64,000 nt of DNA, taken from the NCBI RefSeq assembly GCF_017329605.1, contig NZ_JAFMTY010000007.1, forward strand, positions 1 through 64,000. Reading direction: 5' to 3'. The notes beneath the pieces are model-generated. The model ran no database searches. It had not been told where the DNA came from and was given only the letters and a program-made list of their open reading frames with translations. Shown piece after piece: positions 23,937 to 31,169 of the stretch (position 1 is the first letter of the stretch; each line of letters starts with the position of its first letter). The DNA comes from Alicyclobacillus fructus. Lineage in GTDB: Bacteria > Bacillota > Bacilli > Alicyclobacillales > Alicyclobacillaceae. A program made the position numbers and the translations under genes.

Positions 23937-24827
23937 GTGTTGGGGCAACTCAGCGGTGTCCTGATGGCGCTCGCGATGCTCTGCTTTTTCATTGAAGCTG
24001 ACTTGCGGCGCGCCCACGAAGAGACGCTGTGGCTATCGTCCATCCGCGAACGCTACCAAGACACGTCCTCCAAGATCCAACGGTTTAAGGCATTGCAACG
24101 CCTGAGGTTCGAAGCGCAGGAGGCGGGCATTCGCATGTCCGCCTTGCTGCCTATGGCAGTGTTCGCGTTCGTGGCCCTTTCTGTTCTCCTGAGTTTCGCA
24201 GAGAAGTCAGTGTTGTTCGGGGTCCTGGTGAGCCTCGGCGGCACGATCGCAGGGACGGTGACATGGATCCGCTCGCGATACAAGAAGCAGAAGTACCGCT
24301 TTCTTCAGTCGATTGTACGCGAGGCGATTCCCATCGTCATTACGACCCTCCGAGCGACGGATCGACTGGACGAGGCGTTTGAGGACGTGGCGCGAATTGC
24401 ACGGAGCCCTATTCTGCGCCGCGAGTTTCAACTGATCACGCAGAGCTGGCGCGGGCTGCGGATCACACCTGAGCAAGCTTTTGTCCTCGCCGCCTCACGG
24501 TGGGAGATCGAAGAGATGGTGCAGCTCGCCAAGGCGACGGAGGTGGCGACTCGGTATCAGGCCGACCGCGCGCAGTTGTGGCTTCGCTTTCGAGATCAGA
24601 TCGAGCGCGATGAGGACAAGCGGCGCGTGCTTCGGGCGAAGACGTTGGCCGGGCGACGCAACGGTCTCATCTATGCCGGGATCGTTTTGTCGATGTTCGG
24701 CCTGGTCTATCCGCGTGCGCAAGCGTATATGACGACTTTCGCGAAAGACGGATTCTGGATCACGTTGCTCATTCTCATTGGATGCACGTGGTGGATTTGG
24801 CGGACTGGCGAGGTGATCGAGGTTTGA
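23937..24827 (+). CDS. TadB-like type II secretion F-domain protein
   Basis: A 296-residue protein with an N-terminal helix, two helices around residues 65-105, a central cytosolic domain (IVREAIPIVITTLRATDRLDEAFEDVAR, and KATEVATRYQADRAQLWLRFRDQIERDEDKRR), and C-terminal helices. It is the partner of the TadC-like gene at 6259. The platform proteins TadB and TadC connect TadA to the growing pilus. It lies 18 bases after tadA and overlaps the next gene by one base. Confidence 0.75.
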   Translation: MLGQLSGVLMALAMLCFFIEADLRRAHEETLWLSSIRERYQDTSSKIQRFKALQRLRFEAQEAGIRMSALLPMAVFAFVALSVLLSFAEKSVLFGVLVSLGGTIAGTVTWIRSRYKKQKYRFLQSIVREAIPIVITTLRATDRLDEAFEDVARIARSPILRREFQLITQSWRGLRITPEQAFVLAASRWEIEEMVQLAKATEVATRYQADRAQLWLRFRDQIERDEDKRRVLRAKTLAGRRNGLIYAGIVLSMFGLVYPRAQAYMTTFAKDGFWITLLILIGCTWWIWRTGEVIEV

Positions 24828-25264
24828 TGTTGCAGGAGAGCGGAGCGATCGCGCAACAACGCGCATCCATGCGGCTGACACGGCATTACACCGTGACGGT
24901 CGAGGATGGCGTCGCGGTCTTGCATCACACGCCATCCTCGTGGTGGCCGTGGTACTGGATGGACGCCAAAAAATTCATGCGGGAGCGGCAAAGGGCCTAC
25001 CGAAAGCTTGCGCAGAGCGGGCGAACGGACATCCGCGAGGTGCGCGGGTATAGTCTCTGGATTGAGTATGCGCGGGACGGATTTCAGCAGCACGAGGAGC
25101 CTGTGCAGTTCTGGCGTGATCAGATGGGGCTGATTTTTCTCTGGCTGTTCAATGTCCACAACTGGCGGGTGAGCCGCATCCCAAAGTTGATGCGCCTTCT
25201 CCACCGGGAAGTCGTCCACGTGGGGACGATGGATTGGGCGACGTTTGTCGAGCGCTTTGGGTGA
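24827..25264 (+). CDS. Unrecognised protein at the end of the tad gene run
   Basis: A 145-residue protein from ATG 24827, overlapping the TadB stop (TGATG). It is rich in Trp, Tyr, Arg and His (HTPSSWWPWYWMDAKKFMRERQ, LIFLWLFNVHNWRVSRIPKLMRLLHREVVH). No signal peptide, clear membrane span or known motif is seen, although LGLIFLWLF is hydrophobic. Coupling to tadB suggests a pilus-related role. It was not recognised. Confidence 0.5.
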   Translation: MLQESGAIAQQRASMRLTRHYTVTVEDGVAVLHHTPSSWWPWYWMDAKKFMRERQRAYRKLAQSGRTDIREVRGYSLWIEYARDGFQQHEEPVQFWRDQMGLIFLWLFNVHNWRVSRIPKLMRLLHREVVHVGTMDWATFVERFG

Positions 25265-25288
25265 ACCGGGACGTACTCAGGAGTGAGC

Positions 25289-25327
25289 ATGCACATGTCG
25301 AATCATTGGATCATCCCTAAACGATGA
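25289..25327 (+). CDS. Possible leader peptide resembling the next gene's N-terminus
   Basis: AGGAG lies 5 bases before ATG 25289, which encodes MHMSNHWIIPKR and stops. The downstream gene starts MPVSNHTIIPF. The DNA shares TGTCGAATCAT and ATCATCCC in the same order (25296 and 25355 regions). It could be a leader peptide or a decayed duplicate of the gene start. Confidence 0.35.
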   Translation: MHMSNHWIIPKR

Positions 25328-25348
25328 AGCATACGAGGAGGAAATCAT

Positions 25349-26383
25349 ATGCCCGTGTCGAATCATACTATCATCCCTTTTTCGGCGACTGAGCAGCGAA
25401 ACGTGTGCATCCATGGCTTGATAGTTGGAGAATGTCGAAGCGTTGTCGAAGAAGTTCAAAAGCTAGTCGAGGAAGAACGGATGAGACTGCAAGAATTCTA
25501 TGAGCGCATGAACAAATCCTTTGTAGAAGATGCCGAAACGTTTACACGATGGGAAAAACACCGTTCCATATTAGCCAAATACATCCGCGAGCTATTAAGT
25601 CTCTCTGACATCAAGCGAATCTTAGTCGTCGGATCCGGTAATTGCTACGATCTCGATTTACACGTGTTCAACGAGCATGAGGTCGTTGTCACATTCATCG
25701 ACATCGACGCTGAAGCAACACGTCGAGCAATTGAAGACCGGGAACCCATGTTGCTTCAAAAAGCAAATATCATACAAATGGACATTTTGGGATGGAATGA
25801 TACGCTTGAATCCATCAAAGCAGTATTTGCCCAGGGAGATACGCAAGAGATTCTTCGTGCGTTCAAGCAAGCCCGAAAGAAATTTCGTCGTTCCGTACAA
25901 AGCGTAGATGAAATGTTCGATGCGGTTATCATTCTTCCCTTGTTTACTCAACTTGTAGCACCCTATTTGCTCAGCGAAGAGCAGAACGGTAGGGTTTGGT
26001 TGCGAGATCATCGCTATCCAGTGCATAAAATTCACACAGAAATACAGTACCTGTCTGATCTTGCATCACGAATGGTGCTGGACCGATTGTATGAAAATGT
26101 TCGACCAGGCGGGTATTTATTGGCGATTTGTGAACTGTTCAATGCTTTTGAACATCCATATCGGAATCACTTCATATCTCGATATGGCGTGAATACACTG
26201 GACGCGATCAACCACGCTATCCAACATGGTGTTTATAACGGGTGCAAGGGATTCTTGGGATGGTTCCATGAGAAACGTGAGACGTTCAGTGACATGATGG
26301 CGGCCGGTTGGTTATGGGATTTTGACGAGTATATCATGTATGCGGTTCTGATGAATAGGGTAAGAAAGACGGATGCCATCTAG
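25349..26383 (+). CDS. Putative SAM-dependent methyltransferase-like protein
   Basis: A 344-residue protein from ATG 25349 behind CGAGGAGG. An N-terminal helical part (about 1-85) is followed by a Rossmann-like start, IKRILVVGSGNCYDLDLHVF, then VVVTFIDIDAEATRRAIE, an acidic end of strand 2 as in class I methyltransferases. MFDAVIILPLFTQLVAPYL and VRPGGYLLAICELFN fit strands 4 and 5. The substrate is unknown. Its GC content is lower than the pilus genes, so it may be a later cargo gene. It ends shortly before module copy G. Confidence 0.5.
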   Translation: MPVSNHTIIPFSATEQRNVCIHGLIVGECRSVVEEVQKLVEEERMRLQEFYERMNKSFVEDAETFTRWEKHRSILAKYIRELLSLSDIKRILVVGSGNCYDLDLHVFNEHEVVVTFIDIDAEATRRAIEDREPMLLQKANIIQMDILGWNDTLESIKAVFAQGDTQEILRAFKQARKKFRRSVQSVDEMFDAVIILPLFTQLVAPYLLSEEQNGRVWLRDHRYPVHKIHTEIQYLSDLASRMVLDRLYENVRPGGYLLAICELFNAFEHPYRNHFISRYGVNTLDAINHAIQHGVYNGCKGFLGWFHEKRETFSDMMAAGWLWDFDEYIMYAVLMNRVRKTDAI

Positions 26384-26400
26384 TAAAATGGAATGCCCTT

Positions 26401-26444
26401 CTTGCCTTCCACCCCTCCTTGATGTGAAGGGGGGATTTTTTTTG
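26401..26444 (+). promoter_or_regulatory. 5' module copy G: hairpin holding the Shine-Dalgarno
   Basis: CTTGCCTTCCACCCCTCCTT, then GATGTGAAGGGGGGATTTTTTTT. CCACCCCTCC-side bases pair with GGGGGG. The G-run is the Shine-Dalgarno and the T-run the spacer of TTG 26442. The shape is that of an intrinsic terminator placed directly on a start codon. Confidence 0.65.
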
Positions 26445-26894
26445 TTTGTGATATCACACATGCCACCTGAAATCCCGTTCAACCCAGAAATTGTGTTCGA
26501 TACCCTCAGTGCTTGGATCGAAGCTCGCGAACCTATTTCGGATTCGTGGTGTGTGCTAGGGAAAGTCGTGTATCACCGTTTCCGACAGACGCCATACAAA
26601 GAGTTTGTGGTGGACTTGATGCCTGATAATGGCCCCGAACCTACGGAACGTCTTCACATGATCGTAGCTCGGCGAAGACTGGAACGCCCGCGAAACTCAA
26701 GACGTATGGACGAGATGGAAGTCCTCGCCTACACATGGCTGATATGCCTGTATGTGCAGGAAGCGGCGGCACAATGTCCGTATCATCAACCGCGGGTCGA
26801 ACTAATCTGTCGGCTCAATCCCTTTTCGGAGATCAAGACGGAGGTATGTCTTACGCAACTCGGGGTCACGAATAAAATCAAATCCATATTTTGA
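26442..26894 (+). CDS. Unrecognised protein, paralogue of the gene at 27461
   Basis: A 150-residue protein. TTG 26442 is chosen by the spacing to GGGGGG; ATG 26460 is the alternative. It reads IPFNPEIVFDTLSAWIEARE at the N-terminus and EMEVLAYTWLICLYVQEAA in the second half. The gene at 27461 has YQFNTTELFRKIDAWLREKP and AEALAYAWVVAAYLEEKG in matching places, so both probably share one fold. The function is unknown. Its 3' end overlaps the convergent minus-strand GNAT-like gene by about 90 bases. Confidence 0.55.
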   Translation: MFVISHMPPEIPFNPEIVFDTLSAWIEAREPISDSWCVLGKVVYHRFRQTPYKEFVVDLMPDNGPEPTERLHMIVARRRLERPRNSRRMDEMEVLAYTWLICLYVQEAAAQCPYHQPRVELICRLNPFSEIKTEVCLTQLGVTNKIKSIF

Positions 26895-27398
26895 GTAATA
26901 CGATATTTGCCGCTGGCGCTGTTCTTCGTTTTCCCAATGTTGTTCTCCTTCGAGAAAGTCTATGCCTTGTATATGTGCGTAACGAAGAATGCCACGCATC
27001 AGGGCATTACCAAACCCTTTGCTGATGTGTTGAATGGGAACATCAATAAGCATCATGTACAGTCTCCCTGCACGCTGATCTTCCTGGTTATAACGAAGAT
27101 CAGCGCGTACAGCCCTTGGTGCGTAGTTAAAATGTGGTGAACAACATTCAATGTAAATGTAATTTCCAGATTCCCTCGCCTTTACGAAGAACGGCGTTCC
27201 TTCTTTATCAAATCCTACGTGTAAAAGAGAATCAGCGTTTTGGTTCAACTTTTCAAAGAAAACGTTCCATTCCACTGAAGAAATCCGTTCATTTACTTTA
27301 GATGGTCGATTTCGAAGTTCATTATTGGCCGTTGACGTCAATGTTCTTTTCCAAAAAAAGATTCTGTCCATCTTCATACAGAAGGCTAATTTAGACAT
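26802..27398 (-). CDS. GNAT-like acetyltransferase
   Basis: A 198-residue protein on the minus strand, the start uncertain (ATG 27398 or 27377). The C-terminal half has the GNAT layout: RLYMMLIDVPIQHISKGFGNALM (acetyl-CoA loop with KGFG), then ILRYAHIQGIDFLEGEQ, then YYSKYGFDFIRDP, the usual end of motif B. The substrate is not known. It is divergent from the gene at 27461 and convergent with the one at 26442, so a paralogue pair flanks it. AT-rich codon use differs from the pilus genes. Confidence 0.5.
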   Translation of the reverse strand: MSKLAFCMKMDRIFFWKRTLTSTANNELRNRPSKVNERISSVEWNVFFEKLNQNADSLLHVGFDKEGTPFFVKARESGNYIYIECCSPHFNYAPRAVRADLRYNQEDQRAGRLYMMLIDVPIQHISKGFGNALMRGILRYAHIQGIDFLEGEQHWENEEQRQRQISYYSKYGFDFIRDPELRKTYLRLDLRKGIEPTD

Positions 27399-27460
27399 TC
27401 GTTTTTAAAATTCCTGCTGTATATGAGCAGGCGACGGCCCATCAAGGGGGGTGAACTTAA

Positions 27461-27850
27461 ATGATGTATGATTCATACCAATTTAACACAACCGAGTTGT
27501 TTCGAAAAATAGACGCCTGGCTTCGTGAAAAACCTGGAATCCAAGAATGCGAAGTGGTGCCGCTTTGGGAGTATTCAAACCTCGGGGTTGAAATCAAAGT
27601 GAAACTCCAGACAAATTTAACAAAGGATGTACTTCCTATTGCACAGGTCACTGGCCGAGGCAGAGGATACTTTGATTTTCCTCATCTGCGGTCAAAACAA
27701 CATGCGGCAGAAGCCCTCGCATATGCTTGGGTTGTTGCGGCCTATCTTGAAGAGAAAGGGGTTCGTATCAAGCTTCGCCCCACCGTCGACGCGCTTGCCA
27801 AATTGCAATCCTTCATTCGCCTGCCTGATGGACAGATTGTTGCGAACTGA
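27461..27850 (+). CDS. Unrecognised protein, paralogue of the gene at 26442
   Basis: A 129-residue protein from ATG 27461 (AAGGGGGG upstream). It shares the FNxxxLFxxxxAWLxE start and the EALAYAW..AAYLEE helix with the gene at 26442. No catalytic motif is apparent. It ends just before module copy H and the amidoligase gene. It may be a small helper of the neighbouring amidoligase or GNAT proteins (inference from position). Confidence 0.5.
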   Translation: MMYDSYQFNTTELFRKIDAWLREKPGIQECEVVPLWEYSNLGVEIKVKLQTNLTKDVLPIAQVTGRGRGYFDFPHLRSKQHAAEALAYAWVVAAYLEEKGVRIKLRPTVDALAKLQSFIRLPDGQIVAN

Positions 27851-27869
27851 TGGGACGAAACATCCGCCA

Positions 27870-27911
27870 TTTGCCTTCCACCCCTCCCTTACATGAAGGA
27901 GGGGTTTTTTT
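27870..27911 (+). promoter_or_regulatory. 5' module copy H: hairpin holding the Shine-Dalgarno
   Basis: TTTGCCTTCCACCCCTCCCTT, then ACATGAAGGAGGGGTTTTTTT, then ATG 27912. CCCCTCC pairs with GGAGGGG. The 3' arm is a near-perfect Shine-Dalgarno 7 bases from the start, with the T-run as spacer. Confidence 0.7.
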
Positions 27912-29594
27912 ATGACCACCTGCGCCGTTTGCAGCAGACGTCTCACGCACCCTGTGTCCGTCGCACGCGGCACCGGCCCTGTCTGCGCTAAGCACGTGGC
28001 CGAGTTCATTGCTGCGATCTCCGCGCAGACTGCCGAGCGCATTCGTCAGTCGTGGGCGCGTCGTCGCGACGAAATGGTCGGCGTGAACGAGATGGCCATT
28101 GCGAACGCGAAGGCCCGGTTTCTCGCTCGCATTCGCAGGCAGCCCACCGTTGCAACGTACAGCGGCATGATCGCAGACCAGTTCAGCAGGACGCGTGAAC
28201 AGGACGAGGTGCTCGAGTTCCACCACTTCGCGGACGCCGCCGTGCAGGTGCACTCCGAGTCGGGCCGCGAGTACGTCGTGACCACTGACCGCACGGGCGC
28301 CGTGGCCGTCGCATGCTCGTGTCCGGATCATCAGCACCGCCATCGGGTGTGCCGGCATATGGAGGGCTACAACCGATTTGCCGCAGAGCGACGCATGGCC
28401 GAGCAGGCGGAAGCCGAGCGCCAGCGTGTGGCGGAGGCGATGCGAGCGCAGTCGAGCGCAGAGATGACGTTGGAGACCGCGAATCGCGTGACGGCTGCGC
28501 CAACCATTCTCACGCACATTGCCGATGGTGAAATTGCATGGGACAACGAGCGTGACCGAGCCCTCTACGCTTGGCACGAACGTCATCGGCACGACGGCGT
28601 GTACATGAGTCAGGATGATGCAAAGTGGCAAGCCTTTCGGGAACAAGCTCGGACGCTTGAGGGACTTGGTGAGTACGAGACGGAGAATGTTCTTGATGGA
28701 TCGGGATTGACCTTCGGGGTCGAGATGGAAATGGAGAATATCGACGGAGATGAGTTGGCGAGAGAACTCTACGGCTATGGATTGTCCACAAGACGAGACG
28801 AGCAATATTACAGTTACCAAGTAGGCGAGCGAACGGGTTGGGTCGTGAAGCATGACGGTAGCCTCCATAGTGGATGCGAGGTCGTCTCACCTCCGCTTCG
28901 GGACACTCCGGAGACGTGGGCGGCCATCCGGAAGATCACGGACATCGCCCAGCGCATGGGGGCCAAAACGGACTTGAGTACGGGACTTCACATTCACATG
29001 GCCCATACCATTCTCGATGACCGAGGCTACCGCTGGCAGCGGCTTGCCCGCTACATCTACTGGTTCGGGAACGAGTACTACAAGATGGGGGCGGCGAGCG
29101 ATCGTCATTATGCCACCGTACATCGCGGTTTGCGTTACGCAGGACCGCTGCGCCTGCGCGACCTTCGTCAACTGCGCCGCAATGACACCGCGATGTCGGC
29201 TTCGCGCAAGTTGATTGGTTACCGTTGGCACGAAGACCGATACAAGATCATCAACACGGCCAAGTTCGTGGAGCACAACGTCCCAACGGTGGAATTCCGA
29301 TACCCGAATGGCTCATTGGACCCGATCATCATCCAACGCCAGATCCAGTTGGCGAACGCCACGATGATGCAGGCAGCGTATCTGCGCAAACACATGCCCG
29401 GCGCTGAGCGTCTTCCGGCGCTGTTCCGGGGTGACAGCTCGGATGCGCTGGCCGAAGGAGCGGAAGGACGCTTCCGCCAGTTCCTCGATACGCTCGGGAG
29501 CGACCGTCTGCGTCGTATCGCTACGGGTCTATGGGTGCGAGGCGAGGTTCCTCTCTTTTATCAAGAACAAACACATGTTGACAGCAGAGGATGA
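27912..29594 (+). CDS. Zinc-ribbon/SWIM/amidoligase fusion protein
   Basis: A 560-residue protein with three parts. Residues 4-28 hold a CxxC...CxxH zinc knuckle (C4, C7, C25, H28), similar to the DUF6011 type. Residues 135-149 are a SWIM finger (C135, C137, C147, H149 in ACSCPDHQHRHRVCRH). From about 265 an amidoligase domain of the COOH-NH2 ligase class follows: LTFGVEMEMEN (269-275 acidic box), VKHDGSL, GCEVVSPPL, TGLHIHM and VEFRYPNGSLD. Such ligases use ATP to form amide bonds, often with Glu or amino acids, on peptides or proteins. The next gene is a glutamyl-cyclotransferase-like partner. Confidence 0.75.
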   Translation: MTTCAVCSRRLTHPVSVARGTGPVCAKHVAEFIAAISAQTAERIRQSWARRRDEMVGVNEMAIANAKARFLARIRRQPTVATYSGMIADQFSRTREQDEVLEFHHFADAAVQVHSESGREYVVTTDRTGAVAVACSCPDHQHRHRVCRHMEGYNRFAAERRMAEQAEAERQRVAEAMRAQSSAEMTLETANRVTAAPTILTHIADGEIAWDNERDRALYAWHERHRHDGVYMSQDDAKWQAFREQARTLEGLGEYETENVLDGSGLTFGVEMEMENIDGDELARELYGYGLSTRRDEQYYSYQVGERTGWVVKHDGSLHSGCEVVSPPLRDTPETWAAIRKITDIAQRMGAKTDLSTGLHIHMAHTILDDRGYRWQRLARYIYWFGNEYYKMGAASDRHYATVHRGLRYAGPLRLRDLRQLRRNDTAMSASRKLIGYRWHEDRYKIINTAKFVEHNVPTVEFRYPNGSLDPIIIQRQIQLANATMMQAAYLRKHMPGAERLPALFRGDSSDALAEGAEGRFRQFLDTLGSDRLRRIATGLWVRGEVPLFYQEQTHVDSRG

Positions 29595-29658
29595 TGGAAG
29601 TATACTCGACTCAAATCAAGATGGAGATTCCAATCAAGGCAAAAGGAGGGCGGTGCGG

Positions 29659-30129
29659 ATGATCTACTTCGCCTATGGCAGTTGCATGAACGAGCGTGAC
29701 TTCCAGCGGACTTGTCCCACCGCCCAAATGCTCTATGACGACGCGATTTTGTTCGGGCATCGGCTCGCGTTCAACGGGTATTCGGCGCATCGCAACGGCG
29801 GCGTTGCGAACATCGTCCCAGCGCGCGGGCACACGGTGCATGGGGTGTTGTGGTGGGTTCCGGATCGTGAGGTCAAGCGTCTTGATCGACGCGAAGGCGC
29901 GCCGTACGTCTACCGCCGTTTACTGGTGCTCGTCCGGTGTAACGGTGAGTGGGAAGAGGCGGAGACATATGTTCTGGTGCATCCGCTGCCATATGAGATC
30001 GCGCCGTCTGATGAGTACGCGCGGATCATTCTCGGCGGGATTGTCAATCCAACCTATCGACGTCGCGTAGAACAACACATTGCTCGGTTAAGGGAGGAAG
30101 GCACGTATGGAGCAGCAATTACAGCCTAA
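29659..30129 (+). CDS. Gamma-glutamylcyclotransferase-like (GGCT/AIG2) protein
   Basis: A 156-residue protein from ATG 29659 behind AGGAGGG. It starts IYFAYGSCMNERDF, the GGCT substrate loop (YGSxL/M-N), and continues with HGVLWWVPDREVKRLDRREG (acidic catalytic region, E in REGAPYVYRR). GGCT proteins cleave gamma-glutamyl amides by forming 5-oxoproline. Beside an amidoligase it could reverse or trim the ligase product (known association of the two families). It overlaps the next gene by 23 bases. Confidence 0.75.
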   Translation: MIYFAYGSCMNERDFQRTCPTAQMLYDDAILFGHRLAFNGYSAHRNGGVANIVPARGHTVHGVLWWVPDREVKRLDRREGAPYVYRRLLVLVRCNGEWEEAETYVLVHPLPYEIAPSDEYARIILGGIVNPTYRRRVEQHIARLREEGTYGAAITA

Positions 30130-30940
30130 CGCGGATGCGCTGATGCAGCGGATCATGGACGGCACGTTCGACACTGCTTGGCGGGCGAAGTTCTGGACGC
30201 CGCTTCGTGAAGGCGAGGTTCCCACGAAGGAGTACATGGTCAAGTTCCTTGATCGCGAGGCGGCGGAAACGCACTGTCCTGTGGGGATCTTGACCTATGT
30301 CATGGACTATCCGTTCTTCGACACGGACGACGAGATCACGAAGGCCCTCATGCGATTGGAGATCGTCAAACCCCTCCATCACGACATGACGATGGTGGGC
30401 GTCCGCTCGAAGATCATGTACGGGCCAGTGCTGATCCTCGACAACACGCAACCGCCGCCCTATGCAGACCCAGAGGAGGCGGAGGAATACGAGGAGATGG
30501 AGTGGAGCGACGAGGAGCCGATCGAGTGGAACATCTTCAACGACCGGACGCTGATCCAGTCGCTCATTCGCAACCGGGCACTCATTGTGATGGAGCGCGC
30601 GGACGTGTTCGTGTTGCGGGGCGATGCGGCGCTGCGGAAGGCGAAAGAGGGACACTGCGCGAGCTGCCGCTACTTCACGAAAGACGAGCGCGGCGGTCTG
30701 TGCACGGCGTATTACCAGCGGACCGGCGAGAACGCGCCGATCGGCCGGAGTTGCACGGACTTCTATCCGCGCCCGAAGGTGGAGAAGCCGGCGGCAGATC
30801 GCTACGTGCTCCTTGAAGCCGATGATATCTACGTCCCGCCATACACGGCCCAGGCGCTGTTCGAGGTGGATGGGAGCGAGACGGAGTGGCTAAAGGAACT
30901 CCGGCAGGAGATCTTTGACAAGGGTCTCAAGGTCGATTAA
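30107..30940 (+). CDS. Unrecognised protein with a four-cysteine cluster
   Basis: A 277-residue protein from ATG 30107, overlapping the GGCT gene. An acidic middle (about 120-150) precedes a Cys cluster: GHCASCRYFTKDERGGLC, then RSCTDFYPR, spaced C-x2-C-x11-C-x17-C, which could bind zinc or an Fe-S cluster. Sequence elsewhere gives no family. Overlap with GGCT suggests it belongs to the amidoligase cassette. An alternative is a regulatory or target protein of that enzyme. Confidence 0.55.
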   Translation: MEQQLQPNADALMQRIMDGTFDTAWRAKFWTPLREGEVPTKEYMVKFLDREAAETHCPVGILTYVMDYPFFDTDDEITKALMRLEIVKPLHHDMTMVGVRSKIMYGPVLILDNTQPPPYADPEEAEEYEEMEWSDEEPIEWNIFNDRTLIQSLIRNRALIVMERADVFVLRGDAALRKAKEGHCASCRYFTKDERGGLCTAYYQRTGENAPIGRSCTDFYPRPKVEKPAADRYVLLEADDIYVPPYTAQALFEVDGSETEWLKELRQEIFDKGLKVD

Positions 30941-30957
30941 CACCGAGGGGATGAATG

Positions 30958-31155
30958 ATGCGGCATTTTTCTGTGTATCATTCACACTTTTACTCGACGT
31001 CGCATCCCCTGCTCCACGAGTTCGGGCGCTCCGTGGTGCACGGGTTCGGCTGGGGCATCGGCTGGCAACTGGCGCGGCATTTGCCGTTTGCGCTATTGCT
31101 TCTCATAGTTGTCGTGTTAGGTGTAGGATGGATGATTATGAGGCGGCGATATTGA
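30958..31155 (+). CDS. Small His-rich membrane protein
   Basis: A 65-residue protein; ATG 30958 has GAGGGG 7 bases upstream, while ATG 30955 is also possible. His-rich N-terminal half (RHFSVYHSHFYSTSHPLLHEF), then one membrane helix (FALLLLIVVVLGVGWMIM) and RRRY at the end. It was not recognised. It is followed by AbrB after 14 bases, so the two may share a transcript. Confidence 0.45.
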   Translation: MRHFSVYHSHFYSTSHPLLHEFGRSVVHGFGWGIGWQLARHLPFALLLLIVVVLGVGWMIMRRRY

Positions 31156-31169
31156 GGAGGAGAATTCGG

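Noticed and set aside
25349-26383. Possibility that the methyltransferase-like gene is part of a restriction-modification or BREX system
   Set aside because: No DPPY/NPPY-type catalytic motif, target-recognition domain, nuclease or helicase partner is seen next to it.
379-27911. Possibility that the repeated 5' modules are c-di-GMP riboswitches, given the c-di-GMP genes
   Set aside because: The modules are only about 35-45 bases and fold as single hairpins. Both known c-di-GMP riboswitch classes are much longer with multi-helix cores.
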